64,000 bases of DNA, taken from the NCBI GenBank assembly GCA_001689495.1, contig LUJS01000042.1, positions 8,303 to 72,302 of the forward strand, given 5' to 3'. Origin of the DNA: Bacteroidales bacterium M8 (GTDB taxonomy: Bacteria > Bacteroidota > Bacteroidia > Bacteroidales > Muribaculaceae). Below, piece by piece: positions 63,825 to 64,000 of the stretch (the first letter of the stretch is position 1; each line of letters starts with the position of its first letter). The translations under genes were made by a program, and so were the position numbers. The notes under the pieces were generated by a model. That model saw only the letters and a list, made by a program, of their open reading frames with translations, did no database searches and had not been told where the DNA came from.

Positions 63825-64000
63825 ATGCTGAAGATACCCAAAAATATAATAAGGCGAGAATCCTATCTTGAAAGAATAAGGCCTTTCGTCAACAGGAACA
63901 TCATAAAGGTGCTCACCGGTCAGCGGCGAGTAGGCAAGAGCTATCTTCTGTATAATGTCATGGAGGAGATCTTGCGCGAAAATTCTGATGCCAACATCAT
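63825..64000 (+). CDS. AAA ATPase (AAA_14/DUF4143 type), N-terminal part
   Basis: The frame is open from the ATG at 63825 to the window end, giving 58 residues. They include RESYLERIRPFVNRNIIKVL and the Walker A VLTGQRRVGKSYLLYN. This matches the start of the AAA_14 ATPases that carry a C-terminal DUF4143 domain. The rest is beyond the window. The gene is AT-rich relative to its neighbours and is preceded by three operators. Confidence 0.85.
   Translation, partial: MLKIPKNIIRRESYLERIRPFVNRNIIKVLTGQRRVGKSYLLYNVMEEILRENSDANI

Overview
The window is one contiguous piece of a Bacteroidales chromosome, most like a GC-rich Muribaculaceae gut commensal. Supporting signs are a SusCDEF outer-membrane set, a fimbrillin/DUF5119 cluster, DUF4494 and DUF5106 proteins, a BlaI-M56-beta-barrel trio, and Bacteroidetes-type promoters (TTTG, about 20 nt, TAnnTTTG) instead of sigma70 or Shine-Dalgarno signals. 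Most genes are GC-rich with long antisense shadow frames. The higBA pair, the surface-protein gene at 48.9 kb and the last gene are visibly more AT-rich.

Layout. 0-3.7 kb: a cut tRNA, then sufC-sufD-sufS (Fe-S assembly; no sufB in the window). 3.7-9.6 kb, minus strand: yraN, obgE, a translationally coupled three-gene nonulosonate (legionaminate/sialate-like) set following yggS, and a DUF4494 gene. 9.6-12.3 kb: pdxJ-exbB-exbD-tonB. 12.4-14.4 kb: an ACT-like regulatory remnant, nadK and a DUF45 metallopeptidase. 14.5-18.8 kb: a tricorn-like protease and an EamA transporter. 19-21.9 kb: OmpA lipoprotein, L25, peptidyl-tRNA hydrolase, Hsp15. 22-27 kb: blaI, an M56 sensor and an outer-membrane barrel, with a 17-bp inverted-repeat operator around the promoter. 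27.3-28 kb: higBA. 28-36 kb: ftsY, rimO, isochorismate synthase, two SGNH proteins and an MBOAT acyltransferase. 36-44 kb: SusCDEF behind a leader of about 425 nt. 44.2 kb: a 28-codon small ORF with its own terminator. 44.4-47.5 kb: DUF5119 and two fimbrillins. 47.9-50.9 kb: REP/BIME-like GC-rich repeats flanking one surface protein. 51-57.7 kb: a lipoprotein, two overlapping rhomboids, an EEP-family phosphatase, an M3 peptidase and a PH-like membrane protein. 57.7-63.5 kb: an orphan HipB-like regulator, DUF5106, DoxX, mnmA, a bifunctional nuclease, a nucleoside permease and rsmE. The end holds initiator tRNA-Met and the start of an AAA ATPase preceded by three operators spaced exactly 40 bp apart.

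Non-coding structure is the most unusual aspect. Several unrelated families of degenerate short tandem repeats (units like GGGTTAT, GGGAATT, CTAGTTGGA) sit in gene junctions, and some face an inverted partner array that could fold into very long hairpins. Two 78-nt structured elements each end a REP block and precede a good promoter; the second of these promoters has no gene of its own. Three regulatory loci (blaI, the HipB-like gene, the AAA ATPase) have symmetric operators around or beside the promoter. No CRISPR array, prophage, insertion sequence or rRNA operon was seen.
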